From Cryomorphaceae bacterium (GTDB taxonomy: Bacteria; Bacteroidota; Bacteroidia; Flavobacteriales; Schleiferiaceae), in NCBI GenBank assembly GCA_022565745.1, contig JAIUMB010000130.1:1-6264 (forward strand): a stretch of 6,264 bases of DNA, given 5' to 3'. A model generated the notes under the pieces. The model searched no databases. It saw only the letters and a program-made list of their open reading frames with translations, and had not been told where the DNA came from. Every line of letters begins with the position of its first letter. Position 1 is the first letter of the stretch. Both the position numbers and the translations under genes were made by a program. Below, in pieces: positions 6,071 through 6,264 of this stretch.

Positions 6071-6078
6071 TATCTTTG
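6071..6078 (+). promoter_or_regulatory. -7 box of the tRNA-Arg promoter
   Basis: TATCTTTG matches TAnnTTTG exactly and ends 13 nt before the tRNA, so transcription would start about 6-8 nt upstream of the mature 5' end. The expected -33 position falls in the T-run of the preceding terminator; no TTG is present there. Confidence 0.6.
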
Positions 6079-6091
6079 CAATGCAATATTC

Positions 6092-6163
6092 GGCCCCGTA
6101 GTTCAACGGATAGAATAGAAGTTTCCTAAACTTTAGATCCAGGTTCGATTCCTGGCGGGGCTA
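6092..6163 (+). tRNA. tRNA-Arg (anticodon CCU, reads AGG)
   Basis: A 72-nt cloverleaf. The acceptor is GGCCCCG/CGGGGCT with a G-U closing pair and discriminator A6163. U8 and A9 are at 6099-6100. The D stem GTTC/GAAT holds the loop AACGGATA with the GG pair. The anticodon stem GAAGT/ACTTT encloses the loop TTCCTAA, with the anticodon CCT at 6125-6127. The variable loop is 4 nt, and the T arm is CCAGG/CCTGG with loop TTCGATT. CCA is not encoded (CAA follows the discriminator) and must be added by the nucleotidyltransferase. Starting one base later would put A rather than the invariant U at position 8, so 6092 is the better start. Confidence 0.97.
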
Positions 6164-6227
6164 CAAAGTACTCATTTCGTTTTATTTAAGCCTCTACGTT
6201 GTTTACAGCAACCGTTGTTAATTCACA

Positions 6228-6259
6228 TTGCCTAATTTTACAAAAGTTGGGTATATTTA
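6228..6259 (+). promoter_or_regulatory. Possible promoter at the window edge
   Basis: TTG (6228-6230), 21 nt, then TATATTTA (6252-6259), which differs from TAnnTTTG only at the last base. It would drive a gene beyond the window. The match is modest and the region is AT-rich, so chance is possible. Nothing else is recognisable between the tRNA and this point. Confidence 0.3.
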
Positions 6260-6264
6260 CGGAG

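Overview
The window looks like chromosomal DNA from a Bacteroidota bacterium, most likely of the Flavobacteriia type. Four lines of evidence agree. FabI is of the form typical of that phylum. A secreted enzyme ends in a type A sorting domain of the type IX secretion system (T9SS). The promoter-like boxes fit the Bacteroidota TTG / TAnnTTTG pattern rather than -35/-10. The tRNA gene does not encode its CCA end, and starts lack clear Shine-Dalgarno sequences. No genus can be assigned from this alone.

Layout, left to right. Positions 1-467 hold no gene. Positions 1-301 are a modular direct-repeat region built from two 8-nt-periodic C-rich arrays and three copies of a ~50-bp core, and a short array remnant follows at 342-364. 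fabI (468-1286) encodes the last-step reductase of the fatty-acid elongation cycle and is followed by a strong hairpin terminator. A 916-aa TonB-dependent outer-membrane receptor (1507-4257) follows, preceded by a near-perfect inverted repeat and a candidate promoter. After 64 nt comes a 537-aa exported alpha/beta-hydrolase with a T9SS tail (4322-5935), with its own consensus-like promoter. A second strong terminator, a promoter box and tRNA-Arg(CCU) close the window. The last ~100 nt hold no recognisable gene, only a possible promoter at the edge.

The receptor and hydrolase are adjacent, on the same strand and with no terminator between them. They could work together: the hydrolase would cleave an ester-type or related substrate at the cell surface or outside the cell, and the receptor would import a product. 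The substrate is unknown, and no SusD-like lipoprotein is present. fabI and the tRNA appear to be independent housekeeping units.

No clearly new system is visible. The points most worth a second look are the hydrolase's nucleophile elbow, where glycine sits at the usual serine position, the G-quadruplex-capable modular repeat upstream of fabI, and the inverted repeat in front of the receptor.
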